A stretch of 64,000 bases of DNA from RGIG8748 sp045539515. Its GTDB lineage: Bacteria; Bacillota; Clostridia; UMGS1810. This document shows positions 17,943-25,810 of this stretch, piece by piece (the first letter of the stretch is position 1; each line of letters begins with the position of its first letter). The position numbers and the translations under genes are program-made. The stretch covers positions 8,314-72,313 of the forward strand of contig JAZQFN010000065.1 of assembly GCA_045539515.1 (NCBI GenBank). Reading direction: 5' to 3'. Under the pieces are notes generated by a model. The model was not told the origin of the DNA. It saw only the letters and a list, made by a program, of their open reading frames with translations, and did no database searches.

Positions 17943-19073
17943 ATGTTTAAGCTTATAAAACAAGACGGTCTTACAAGGCGAGGCGAATTTAAAACTGTAC
18001 ACGGCACGGTGCAGACACCGGTGTTTATGAATGTAGGTACACTCGGCGCAATTAAAGGTGCTGTTTCGTCCATGGATTTAAAGGAAATAGGCTGTCAGGT
18101 GGAGCTATCCAACACCTATCACCTGCATGTACGCCCCGGCGACAAGATAATAAAGGAAATGGGCGGTCTGCACAAATTTATGAACTGGGACAGACCCATT
18201 CTTACAGACAGCGGCGGATTTCAGGTATTCTCTCTGGCAAAGCTCCGCAAAATCAAAGAAGAGGGCGTATACTTTAACTCCCACATAGACGGCAAGAAAA
18301 TTTTTATGGGTCCTGAGGAAAGTATGCAGATACAATCCAACTTAGGCTCCACCATTGCTATGGCATTTGACGAATGTGTGGCTCTTCCCGCAGAGTACAA
18401 ATACGCAAAACAAAGCCACGAAAGAACCATCCGCTGGCTGGAGCGTTGCAAAGCGGAAATGGCACGCCTTAACGCCCTGCCCGACACGGTAAACCCCAAA
18501 CAGATGCTATTTGGCATAAATCAGGGTGCCACCTTCGACGACCTGAGAATAGAAAATATGAAGGAAATTGCAAAGCTCGACCTTGACGGCTACGCCATAG
18601 GCGGACTTGCAGTGGGAGAAACCACAGAGGAAATGTACCACATACTGGATGTAACCCTTCCCCACGCTCCGGAAAACAAGCCACGATACCTTATGGGTGT
18701 AGGCACTCCCCAGAATATACTGGAAGCGGTAGACAGAGGCATTGACTTCTTCGACTGCGTAATGCCGAGCCGTAACGCAAGACATTGCAACCTGTTTACG
18801 GAATTCGGCTATATGAACCTTAAAAACGAAAAATTTGAAAAAGACCCCCTCCCAATAGAGCTGGGTTGCGATTGCCCTGCCTGCAGAAATTACTCAAGGG
18901 CATATATAAGACATCTGTTTAAAGCCAAGGAAATGCTGGCAATGCGTCTTTGTGTTCTGCATAACCTTTTCTTCTACAACAGACTTATGGAAAACATCCG
19001 CAAAGCCATAGAAGAAGGCAGATACAAGGAATTTAAAGAAGAGAAGCTTAAGGCTTATTCAAAAAGAGTGTAA
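17943..19073 (+). CDS. tgt: Queuine/preQ1 tRNA-guanine transglycosylase
   Basis: This swaps guanine at position 34 of His, Tyr, Asn and Asp tRNAs for preQ1. The TIM barrel contains 'LTDSGGFQVFSL' near 82 (Asp base), the nucleophile-bearing 'FDCVMPSRNARH' near 265 and a zinc site near 'CDCPACRNY' around 305-330. Length (376) is standard. The 100-base gap after queA contains no clear terminator, so the two are probably co-transcribed. The order queA-tgt-yajC-secDF is a well-known arrangement in bacteria. Confidence 0.96.
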   Translation: MFKLIKQDGLTRRGEFKTVHGTVQTPVFMNVGTLGAIKGAVSSMDLKEIGCQVELSNTYHLHVRPGDKIIKEMGGLHKFMNWDRPILTDSGGFQVFSLAKLRKIKEEGVYFNSHIDGKKIFMGPEESMQIQSNLGSTIAMAFDECVALPAEYKYAKQSHERTIRWLERCKAEMARLNALPDTVNPKQMLFGINQGATFDDLRIENMKEIAKLDLDGYAIGGLAVGETTEEMYHILDVTLPHAPENKPRYLMGVGTPQNILEAVDRGIDFFDCVMPSRNARHCNLFTEFGYMNLKNEKFEKDPLPIELGCDCPACRNYSRAYIRHLFKAKEMLAMRLCVLHNLFFYNRLMENIRKAIEEGRYKEFKEEKLKAYSKRV

Positions 19074-19110
19074 ACAATTTGTAAAAATCAGGCGAAATGA
19101 TATATTTTGC

Positions 19111-19139
19111 TTGATTTTTTACATTATATGGTATATAAT
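19111..19139 (+). promoter_or_regulatory. Promoter ahead of yajC
   Basis: TTGATT, a 17-base spacer and TATAAT lie about 40 bases before the yajC start, giving the Sec genes a start point independent of tgt. Confidence 0.7.
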
Positions 19140-19177
19140 ATTATCTATATTATTTAATTTTTCAGGAGGTAGTAATT

Positions 19178-19540
19178 ATGGGTCCTTACGGCGGCATAAT
19201 AATGATGGTGGTTTTATTTGCAGTAATGTATTTTATGATAATAAGACCTCAGAAAAAACGTGAAAAACTTATGAAGGAAATGCTCTCCCAGCTTACAAAG
19301 GGCGATGTAATCCTTACTATAGGCGGCATTGTAGGTAAAATTGTTTCCGTTAAAGATGATGAGCTTCTCATCGAAAGCGGCAGAGGCAACGAAAAGAGCC
19401 ATCTCCGTATGAAGAAGAGTGCCATAAGCGAAGTTCTTAAGGCTGCTCCCGATCCGGACGACAACTATGATGAAGGTAATCCCATCCCACAGGTTGAAGA
19501 AAAGGCTCAGGAAACAAATACTGAAGCAGAAGACAAATAA
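19178..19540 (+). CDS. yajC: Preprotein translocase accessory subunit YajC
   Basis: YajC associates with SecDF next to the SecYEG channel. The 120-residue protein has one N-terminal membrane helix (about residues 6-23, 'IIMMVVLFAVMYFMIIRPQ'), then the family signature 'IRPQKKREK' and a soluble beta domain with 'GDVILTIGGIVGKI'. The acidic tail after residue 95 is variable in the family. A strong AGGAGG lies upstream. Its place before secD and secF is usual, but here four other genes intervene. Confidence 0.92.
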   Translation: MGPYGGIIMMVVLFAVMYFMIIRPQKKREKLMKEMLSQLTKGDVILTIGGIVGKIVSVKDDELLIESGRGNEKSHLRMKKSAISEVLKAAPDPDDNYDEGNPIPQVEEKAQETNTEAEDK

Positions 19541-19547
19541 TAGTATA

Positions 19548-19575
19548 TTGTTTATCTGAATACTAATGGTATAAT
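19548..19575 (+). promoter_or_regulatory. Promoter of the TIGR04086 gene
   Basis: TTGTTT, a 16-base spacer and TATAAT lie in the gap after yajC. Transcription would start around 19582, exactly where the hairpin that covers the next ribosome-binding site begins. Confidence 0.6.
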
Positions 19576-19581
19576 ATTTTT

Positions 19582-19614
19582 CACCTCCGAATATTCTTGT
19601 AATAATCGGAGGTG
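19582..19614 (+). promoter_or_regulatory. Hairpin sequestering the ribosome-binding site of the TIGR04086 gene
   Basis: CACCTCCGA (19582-19590) is perfectly complementary to TCGGAGGTG (19606-19614), which contains the Shine-Dalgarno sequence of the ATG at 19620. The loop is 15 bases, and no U-run follows, so it is not a terminator. It would hide the ribosome-binding site unless melted. Confidence 0.65.
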
Positions 19615-19619
19615 GATTT

Positions 19620-20051
19620 ATGATTAAAGCAGACACTAACCCCCGCCAAAACGGAGGGTTAACCCCTTTTTACAGCATAAAATCAGTGATAAAAGGTGTG
19701 GTTTTTTCCTACATAATCCTGATACCGGCGTTTATTGTGCTGGCGGCGGTGTACACCTACACCCCTATGCCCGACAGCTACCTTAAACCTGCAATTATCG
19801 TAATAAGTATTCTAAGCATATTTTTATCGGGATTTATGTCCTCGGTAAGGGTTAGGTCCAAAGGATGGCTCCACGGCATCATAGCAGGGCTTCTGTATGC
19901 AATAGTCCGTCTTATTACCGGACTTGCGGTATTCGGAAGTTATGTTCCAAATCAATCTGTAGCTTTAACATTTATTGTTACCATGCTTATAGCTGCTGCA
20001 GGAGGCATTGCGGGAGTAAATTTCGGAAGTAAATCACAAAGGAACTATTAA
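19620..20051 (+). CDS. TIGR04086-family integral membrane protein
   Basis: A 143-residue protein with four predicted membrane helices (about residues 25-47, 55-75, 82-100 and 113-135) and 'GFMSSVRVRSKGWLHGIIAG' in the middle, typical of the small clostridial and bacillar TIGR04086 (YrzE-like) family. Its function is not known. It lies between yajC and secDF, as often seen, which hints at a link with the membrane translocase but does not prove one. Its ribosome-binding site is strong but buried in a hairpin (19582-19614). Confidence 0.75.
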   Translation: MIKADTNPRQNGGLTPFYSIKSVIKGVVFSYIILIPAFIVLAAVYTYTPMPDSYLKPAIIVISILSIFLSGFMSSVRVRSKGWLHGIIAGLLYAIVRLITGLAVFGSYVPNQSVALTFIVTMLIAAAGGIAGVNFGSKSQRNY

Positions 20052-20069
20052 AACACGGAGTGACGGTTT

Positions 20070-20750
20070 ATGAAGCATATTCTCACAGCTGTTTGCCTTG
20101 TAATTTCCCTTACTGCGGGTGGTCTGTCAAGCAATCACGACCATACCGAAATCACAACTAAAGCCGGCAAATACGTAGTGGTGCTTACACCCTCCTCGGA
20201 CACAACAGATATTTCCGACAAAGATATGGAAGCAGCTGCGGAAGCTATGCGCACAAGGCTTGATTCTGCAGGGTATACTGAATCTGAAGTGGCTGTAGCC
20301 CACAACAAAATAGAAGTTACATTGCCCGTAGAAGTATCTGAGTATATTCAAACCCTGCTTACATCTGCTTCAACCATTACCTTTACCGACTACGAAGACA
20401 ACATCATAATCGATGCAAGCCACATATCCGATGTTAAATTTGCAGAAGTAAATATGGGACACGGCACAGAATATGGCATAGACATATTGTTTACCACCGA
20501 AGGTGCTGCTGTGCTGAAAGAAGAAACCACAAGAATATCCGCACTTCCTCATGGAAATAATATCATAAAAATAGCGATTGACGATGCATTTATATCGGCT
20601 CCATATGTTAGTTTCCCCATTGAAAACGCTGAATGTCGTATACTTGGTGATTTTACTCGGGAGGATGCAAAAAAATTTGTGAATCAGATGCGCGGAGGTT
20701 TGCTCCCCTATTGGTTTGAAATCGAAAGCATTAAATCCTCCGAAGAATAA
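20070..20750 (+). CDS. Stand-alone SecD P1-domain paralogue, secreted
   Basis: The mature protein aligns over nearly its whole length with the extracytoplasmic P1 region of the SecD encoded 1.9 kb downstream. Shared blocks include 'DMEAA.E..RTRL...GYTE', 'LTFTDY' (SecD: LSFVDY), 'FTTEGA', 'ISALP.G.NII.I..DDA..S.P' and 'IEGDFT'-like 'ILGDFTREDA'. It has a signal peptide of about 20 residues and none of SecD's six membrane helices. It would sit outside the membrane. Roles as a translocase accessory or a P1 decoy are guesses. It is not a truncated pseudogene: the frame is intact and a ribosome-binding site (ACGGAGTGACGG) precedes the ATG. Confidence 0.75.
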   Translation: MKHILTAVCLVISLTAGGLSSNHDHTEITTKAGKYVVVLTPSSDTTDISDKDMEAAAEAMRTRLDSAGYTESEVAVAHNKIEVTLPVEVSEYIQTLLTSASTITFTDYEDNIIIDASHISDVKFAEVNMGHGTEYGIDILFTTEGAAVLKEETTRISALPHGNNIIKIAIDDAFISAPYVSFPIENAECRILGDFTREDAKKFVNQMRGGLLPYWFEIESIKSSEE

Positions 20751-20761
20751 GAGGAAAGCCT

Positions 20762-21487
20762 ATGAATGATAATTCCTCCGGCAAAAGAAATCAGACACTG
20801 ACTTCAATAATTGCAATTATACTGCTTACTGTCGCAATTATACTTGTGGCAACAAGCTGTATTAAGGATGATGCTTCCTTGATACAAAATGATGAAGAAA
20901 CTGCGAAGTTTAAAGGTATCATCCTCACCTACTCCCCCAAAGACGGTACTTCGGTAACTGAAAAAGACATGGAAGTATATTCGGAACTTATTGTTTCGAG
21001 GCTAAGGGGAAAAGGATATACCGATGCCATAGTAATAAACAGAGGCAAAAGCCTCCTGGTGGAAATTCCGGATATACGGGAGTTTCCCCAAGCGGAAAGC
21101 CTTGCGCAAAGGCCGGTTACAGAAATAACCGATGCAAGCGGAAATGTGCTTGTGAACGCCTCTCACATTAAAGACGCAAATACAGAGCTCGGTAAACTTA
21201 CAGAGGACTCCAAAGGATATAAGGTCACAATTAGCTTTACCGACGAAGGCTCTTTAAAATTCGGACAGGCTACCGGGGAAATAAGTACCCGGGAAGCAGA
21301 CAACCGTATATACATTAATCTTGACAAGATAACCGTAGCTTCCCCCGAAGTTTACGGTGCCGTAGAAAACGGTGAGTGCATTATAGAAGGAAACTTTAGC
21401 GAAAGCGAGGCAAAGTTACTTGCAACTATGATAAGAGCTTCCGCAATTCCCTTTGAAATGGAACTTACAGATAACAAAACCAATTAA
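20762..21487 (+). CDS. Second stand-alone SecD P1-like protein, membrane-anchored or lipoprotein
   Basis: The 241-residue protein has a cytoplasmic N-terminus, one hydrophobic segment (about residues 14-32) ending in 'LVATSC', a possible lipobox with Cys33. A SecD P1-like domain follows: 'VTEKDMEVYSELIVSRLRGKGYTD', 'EITDASGNVLVNASHIKDA', 'ISFTDEGSLKF' and 'ECIIEGNFSESEAK'. It is more diverged from SecD than its neighbour. The gene starts 11 bases after the first paralogue with GAGGAAAG upstream, so the pair is co-transcribed. The transmembrane translocation part of SecD is missing. Function unknown. Confidence 0.72.
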   Translation: MNDNSSGKRNQTLTSIIAIILLTVAIILVATSCIKDDASLIQNDEETAKFKGIILTYSPKDGTSVTEKDMEVYSELIVSRLRGKGYTDAIVINRGKSLLVEIPDIREFPQAESLAQRPVTEITDASGNVLVNASHIKDANTELGKLTEDSKGYKVTISFTDEGSLKFGQATGEISTREADNRIYINLDKITVASPEVYGAVENGECIIEGNFSESEAKLLATMIRASAIPFEMELTDNKTN

Positions 21488-21511
21488 AATACATTGGCAG
21501 GTAACTTACTT

Positions 21512-21883
21512 ATGACAAAGACAAGAAGAACAATTTGCATATTAACTGCAATAGCGCTGTGTGTTCTTACGCTCTTTCAGGCATTGTGCATCATATCGGT
21601 GCATTGTGCCAAAGGCAGCGGAAGCTACTCACGGTTTGTTGCCGTGTATCCAAATGTGTTTTTCTCCAATGTTCGGTCCCAGTCGTTGGTGGCAAGTCCC
21701 AAAGCACTTACCCACACCTGGATAAGAAATAAGGAGCCTGTAACCGATGAGCAAAATGAGTACAAGCTGTATAAATCGGGCAATATTGCCATAAGTTCTC
21801 CGGATTCTTACGAAAGCCCGGCTTTAGAAATTCAAAATTCATATAACGGCAAGAAATTCACAACCTATCATATGAGAATTTGA
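21512..21883 (+). CDS. Small unknown protein with one N-terminal membrane segment
   Basis: I do not recognise this protein. From the ATG at 21512 it has 123 residues: a basic start, one hydrophobic helix (about residues 7-28) that may be a signal anchor, then about 95 polar residues with no motif known to me. A TTG six codons upstream is an alternative start. The ribosome-binding site is weak. It lies in the same direction between the second SecD-like gene and secD, so it may belong to the same transcript. Confidence 0.55.
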   Translation: MTKTRRTICILTAIALCVLTLFQALCIISVHCAKGSGSYSRFVAVYPNVFFSNVRSQSLVASPKALTHTWIRNKEPVTDEQNEYKLYKSGNIAISSPDSYESPALEIQNSYNGKKFTTYHMRI

Positions 21884-21944
21884 TACCAAAGATATTTAAT
21901 AATATTTAAATATAAAAACAAATTTAAGAAAGGAAGATTTTTTT

Positions 21945-23231
21945 ATGAGTTCAAAAAGCATAGGAAAATTTGCAATAGTAATTGTTATTATTGCTCTGCT
22001 GGCATATATTGCCGCATTTGGCCTTCAGATAGGCAACTTTAAGATTCACAATGTTCTTGATGAAGAACACGGTATTAAGAGAGGCATTGACCTCGCAGGC
22101 GGTTCCGAATTGGTATTCGAGCCCGGTGACGATGCCAAAGATGTAACAGAAGAAGACATGGAAGCTGCACAGGAAGTTCTCCGTACCAGACTTAGCGCTC
22201 AGGGCTATACCGAAGCTATAGTTTCCAAGCACGGTGAAGGCAGAATCAAAGTAGAAATCCCCGGTAAAGACATTAAGGGTGCCGAAGAGCTCCTCGGTAA
22301 GACTGCAAAGCTCAGCTTCGTAGACTACCAGGGCAACGTGGTACTCGAAGGTGACGACGTTAAGGAAGCTAAAGCTGAATGGGCTCCCAACGGCAGTGGC
22401 GTTAACGCAAACATCGTAACCCTTAAGCTCACCGACGAAGGTGCTAAGAAGTTTGAAGAAGCTACAACAACCATAAGCGCTCTTCCCGAAGGAAGCAACA
22501 TTATAGCTATCGTTCTTGACGATGCTGTAGTTTCCTCCCCCAGAGTAAGCACACCTATTACAGGTGGCGAATGCTTTATTGAAGGCGACTTCACCGAAGA
22601 AACTGCCGGCACTCTCGCCAGCCAGATTCAGGGTGGTAAGCTCCCCTTCTCCCTTAAGCTTGCAGAAAGCAGAACAATAGGTGCTACACTTGGTGAAAAG
22701 GCTCTCTCCAACTCCCTCTGGGCAGCACTTATCGGTATGATTCTTGTAATGCTCTTTATGATTATCCGTTACAGAATGTGCGGTTTTGTATCCTGCATTT
22801 CTCTCGTAGGCTACATCTCCGTAGTTTGCCTTATCCTTGGTGGATTCGGTATTAACCTTACACTTCCCGGTATTGCCGGCGTTATCCTTACAATAGGTAC
22901 TGCAGTTGATGCTAACGTAATTATATTTGAAAGAATCAAGGAGGAACTCTCCAACGGCAAGACCATAAGAGCTGCCGTAGATGCAGGCTTCCACAGAGCA
23001 TTCACAGCAATCATTGACTCCAACATTACTACAATCATTGCAGCAGGTGTACTTTACTTCTTTGGTACAGGTACAATCCAGAGCTTTGCAATTACACTCT
23101 TTGTAGGTACATTAGTAAGTATGTTTACTGCTATTACTCTTACAAGATTCTTACTCCGTCAGCTTATGGGCTTCAACCTTAAGAACCCCAAGCTCTACTG
23201 CGCATATAAGGAGGTAAGTAAAAATGCTTAA
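21945..23231 (+). CDS. secD: Protein translocase subunit SecD
   Basis: SecD works with SecF to pull exported proteins through SecYEG using the ion gradient. The 428-residue protein has an N-terminal helix, 'GIKRGIDLAGGSELVFEP' (D1 motif), a P1 head with 'DMEAAQEVLRTRLSAQGYTEA', and then five C-terminal helices carrying 'GTAVDANVIIFERIKEE' near 320 (D4/D5 motif). It is on the short side, as in many Clostridia. AAGGAAG precedes the ATG. It overlaps secF by 8 bases, so translation is probably coupled. Confidence 0.95.
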   Translation: MSSKSIGKFAIVIVIIALLAYIAAFGLQIGNFKIHNVLDEEHGIKRGIDLAGGSELVFEPGDDAKDVTEEDMEAAQEVLRTRLSAQGYTEAIVSKHGEGRIKVEIPGKDIKGAEELLGKTAKLSFVDYQGNVVLEGDDVKEAKAEWAPNGSGVNANIVTLKLTDEGAKKFEEATTTISALPEGSNIIAIVLDDAVVSSPRVSTPITGGECFIEGDFTEETAGTLASQIQGGKLPFSLKLAESRTIGATLGEKALSNSLWAALIGMILVMLFMIIRYRMCGFVSCISLVGYISVVCLILGGFGINLTLPGIAGVILTIGTAVDANVIIFERIKEELSNGKTIRAAVDAGFHRAFTAIIDSNITTIIAAGVLYFFGTGTIQSFAITLFVGTLVSMFTAITLTRFLLRQLMGFNLKNPKLYCAYKEVSKNA

Positions 23232-24090
23232 TAACATAGTAGAAAAAAGATTTATTTTCATTATCATTTCTTTGGTAATTATTGCAACAGGTGTTGCTTG
23301 CTACTTTATAAACGGCGGTTTTAACCTTGATATCGACTTTGCCGGCGGTACAGAAATCATCATTTCCGGCATAGAATACGATGAAGCCAAAATCACCAAG
23401 TCCTTAGAATCCATCGAGGGTGTGGACGTTTCCACAGTACAGAAGACTGAAGATGGCGTACTTGTAAAAACAAAGTTCCTGAAAGATGCACAGAAAACAG
23501 CTGTGGAAAATAAGATTCCTCAGGACTTTAAAGATGCTAAAATCTCCAGTGTAGACAGCATCAGCCCCTCTATTGGTAATGAGCTCTGGACAAGTGCAGC
23601 AGCTTCCATTGCTATTGCAGCACTCCTCATGCTCCTCTACATCACATTCAGATTTGAAGTGCTCTCCGGTATTGCAGCAGTTATTGCTCTTATCCACGAC
23701 CTTCTTATTATGATAGCATTCTATGCAATATTCCGCATCCCCGTAAATACATCCTTTATAGCTGCTATCCTTACAATTCTGGGTTACTCCATCAACGCTA
23801 CAATCGTTATCTTCGACAGAATAAGAGAAAACTCCAGACAGGCTTCCAAGAACGAAACCTTCTTTGGCGTTGTTAACAGGAGTATAAAGCAGACCTTTGC
23901 ACGTTCTGTAAATACCTCCTTAACAACACTCTTTACACTTGTAGTTCTCTACATTATAGGTGTAGACTCCATTAAGGAATTTGCTCTTCCCCTTATTGTA
24001 GGTATCATAGCAGGTACTTACTCTTCAGTATTTATTTCCGGTTCCATCTGGGCAATGCTCAAGGGCGACAAGAAAGCTTCCTTAAAGTAA
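23224..24090 (+). CDS. secF: Protein translocase subunit SecF
   Basis: This is the partner of SecD. The 288-residue protein has an N-terminal helix, the signature 'DIDFAGGTEI', a short periplasmic-type domain, then five helices with 'LGYSINATIVIFDRIREN' near 190. Length is normal. Its start lies inside the end of secD with AAGGAGG as ribosome-binding site, and a strong terminator follows. Confidence 0.95.
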   Translation: MLNNIVEKRFIFIIISLVIIATGVACYFINGGFNLDIDFAGGTEIIISGIEYDEAKITKSLESIEGVDVSTVQKTEDGVLVKTKFLKDAQKTAVENKIPQDFKDAKISSVDSISPSIGNELWTSAAASIAIAALLMLLYITFRFEVLSGIAAVIALIHDLLIMIAFYAIFRIPVNTSFIAAILTILGYSINATIVIFDRIRENSRQASKNETFFGVVNRSIKQTFARSVNTSLTTLFTLVVLYIIGVDSIKEFALPLIVGIIAGTYSSVFISGSIWAMLKGDKKASLK

Positions 24091-24110
24091 TAGTAAACTC
24101 ACTTTACAAC

Positions 24111-24154
24111 AAAATCCCCACTCTGCATAATAAAATGCCGTGTGGGGATTTTTT
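24111..24154 (+). terminator. Terminator after secF
   Basis: AAAATCCCCAC (24111-24121) pairs with GTGGGGATTTT (24142-24152) and is followed by TT. Confidence 0.85.
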
Positions 24155-24202
24155 ATATTACTATTAATATAAGACAAGATTAATATCATGATTGCAAAGG
24201 CA

Positions 24203-24270
24203 TATTTCATATTGCGTAGCAATATTTCATACGCGTAGCGTATTTCATTTGCCACAGGCAAATTTCATTG
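24203..24270. repeat. Three short palindromes separated by TTTCAT
   Basis: Three different palindromes (ATATTGCGTAGCAATAT, ATACGCGTAGCGTAT, ATTTGCCACAGGCAAAT) alternate with the constant word TTTCAT. The cores differ while the spacers are constant, the reverse of a CRISPR. This looks like a dispersed clostridial palindrome-cluster repeat. Confidence 0.6.
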
Positions 24271-24302
24271 AAAAAACGACTTGTCAAAACAAGCCGTTTT
24301 TT
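24271..24302 (-). terminator. Terminator of tRNA-Leu
   Basis: A 14-bp stem with one G-U pair in minus-strand RNA (24271-24284 with 24289-24302) ends in TTTTTT directly after the tRNA 3' end. Confidence 0.75.
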
Positions 24303-24303
24303 C

Positions 24304-24390
24304 TGGTGCCGGTGGTCGGGGTCGAACCGACACGGTGTTGCCACCACGAGATTTTGAGTCTCGCACGTCTGCCAATTCCATCACACCGGC
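24304..24390 (-). tRNA. tRNA-Leu (anticodon CAA)
   Basis: The 87-base minus-strand sequence has acceptor arms GCCGGTG/CACCGGC, an encoded CCA end, an anticodon stem CGAGA/TCTCG with loop CTCAAAA (anticodon CAA, reading UUG), a long variable arm and a T-arm GTCGG-TTCGACC-CCGAC. A class II leucine tRNA. Confidence 0.96.
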
Positions 24391-24410
24391 GTTTATTTAA
24401 CTACCCAATT

Positions 24411-24439
24411 ATTATAACACATTCCTTTACACATTGCAA
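24411..24439 (-). promoter_or_regulatory. Promoter of tRNA-Leu
   Basis: Minus-strand TTGCAA, a 17-base spacer and TATAAT end about 20 bases ahead of the tRNA. Confidence 0.75.
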
Positions 24440-24459
24440 GATGTTTTTACCATTTATTT

Positions 24460-25809
24460 TTATTGTGTTTTTTTCTTCTTAACTTTCCCAAAAAGGACAT
24501 AATAACCCACAACAAGTACAACTGTAGCTCCAAACCATGCTATGGGTTCAGCATAGAAAAGATACATCCTGCCAAACATTTTGGGGAGTAAAATTGCTGC
24601 GCCCACACGCATTACAAGCTCTGCAACTCCCGAAAACATAGGCACTGTGCCGTTACCCAGACCGCTTATTGCCGAGCGGTAAACATGAAGTATATAGAGT
24701 ATCGGCAGGAAGATACACATTACCCTGAGGTATCCGTAAGCTATATGCATTGTAGCCTCATATAAGTCGGAGCCGGATTCAATAAACAGCGAAAGCACAT
24801 TTTCGCCAAAGAAAATAAGACATACGCCTATTATAACAGAAGTTGTAATGCCTATTATATTGCCCCACCTTACACCAAGAGAAATGCGCTTTATATTTCC
24901 CGCACCGAGATTTTGTCCCACATAGGTAGTAACGGCATATCCATAGGAAATGCCGGCAGTTTCAAGCAGACTGTAGAGTCTTCCCGTAGCAGTAAAACCT
25001 GCTACAAACACAAGACCAAAGCCATTGGTAACAAACTGCACCACAAGACCTCCGAGAGAGATAATAACATTTTGAAGCAGCATAGGTACACCAAGGTACA
25101 AAAGTCTTTTTACAAGAGCAATTTTCACCTTAAAATACTGTCTGTCAAAGGATACCACATCTATCCTCATAAGACATACAAGAGAATAAAGCGCAGCCAC
25201 AACCTGAGCAATAACTGTTGCTATAACAGCCCCTGCAATGCCCCAGCCAAAGGGCCATACAAAGAGAATATCCAAAACCACATTGGTGACCGAAGCTATA
25301 ATCATAGCCTTTAACGGTGCACTGCTGTTGCCAAGGGCTCTTAAGTGGCAGGCAGCATAGTTATAGGCAACTATTGCCGGGGCGCCAAGATAGTATATGC
25401 GCATATACAAAAGTGCCTCATCCATTATCTCCGAGGGAGTATTTAAAAGCAAAAGCAGAGGTCTTAATATAAGCTGACCTCCCAATGCAAGTATTACAGA
25501 TATCACGGCCGAAAGTATAGCAGAATTAGCCATGTTCTTTCGTATGGCATCCACATTATCCGCACCGAATTCCTGCGCTACAGGCACAGAAAAGCCCTGA
25601 GTAAAGCCCTGAATTGCCGACAGGAGCATCCATGTAACCCATGCACCTGCTCCTACTGCCGCAAGGGCATTTACACCTAAAAACTGCCCTACAATGGCAG
25701 TATCGGTAATAGTATATAATTCCTGAAATACGTTGCCTGCCATAAGAGGCAGAGCAAATTTAAATAAAAGGGCACCGGAGTGCCCTTTTGTCATATCTTT
25801 TGTTTTCAT
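24460..25809 (-). CDS. MATE family multidrug/cation exporter
   Basis: MATE proteins use a Na+ or H+ gradient to expel cationic compounds. The 449-residue protein has about 12 predicted helices and the family start 'LPLMAGNVFQELYTITDTAIVGQFLG', repeated at mid-protein in weaker form ('VPMLLQNVIISLGGLVVQFV'). I start at the ATG at 25809, one base after the stop of the upstream gene, so translation is probably coupled; codons further upstream overlap that gene. The substrate is unknown. Confidence 0.9.
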   Translation of the reverse strand: MKTKDMTKGHSGALLFKFALPLMAGNVFQELYTITDTAIVGQFLGVNALAAVGAGAWVTWMLLSAIQGFTQGFSVPVAQEFGADNVDAIRKNMANSAILSAVISVILALGGQLILRPLLLLLNTPSEIMDEALLYMRIYYLGAPAIVAYNYAACHLRALGNSSAPLKAMIIASVTNVVLDILFVWPFGWGIAGAVIATVIAQVVAALYSLVCLMRIDVVSFDRQYFKVKIALVKRLLYLGVPMLLQNVIISLGGLVVQFVTNGFGLVFVAGFTATGRLYSLLETAGISYGYAVTTYVGQNLGAGNIKRISLGVRWGNIIGITTSVIIGVCLIFFGENVLSLFIESGSDLYEATMHIAYGYLRVMCIFLPILYILHVYRSAISGLGNGTVPMFSGVAELVMRVGAAILLPKMFGRMYLFYAEPIAWFGATVVLVVGYYVLFGKVKKKKTQ

Positions 25810-25810
25810 A

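Noticed and set aside
21951..22994. 347-codon minus-strand frame over secD
   Set aside because: Antisense shadow of secD with atypical composition (many Cys, Tyr and Ser); no start signal.
24203..24270. CRISPR array
   Set aside because: The repeated word is only 6 bases and the longer units differ and are palindromic; no cas genes are present.
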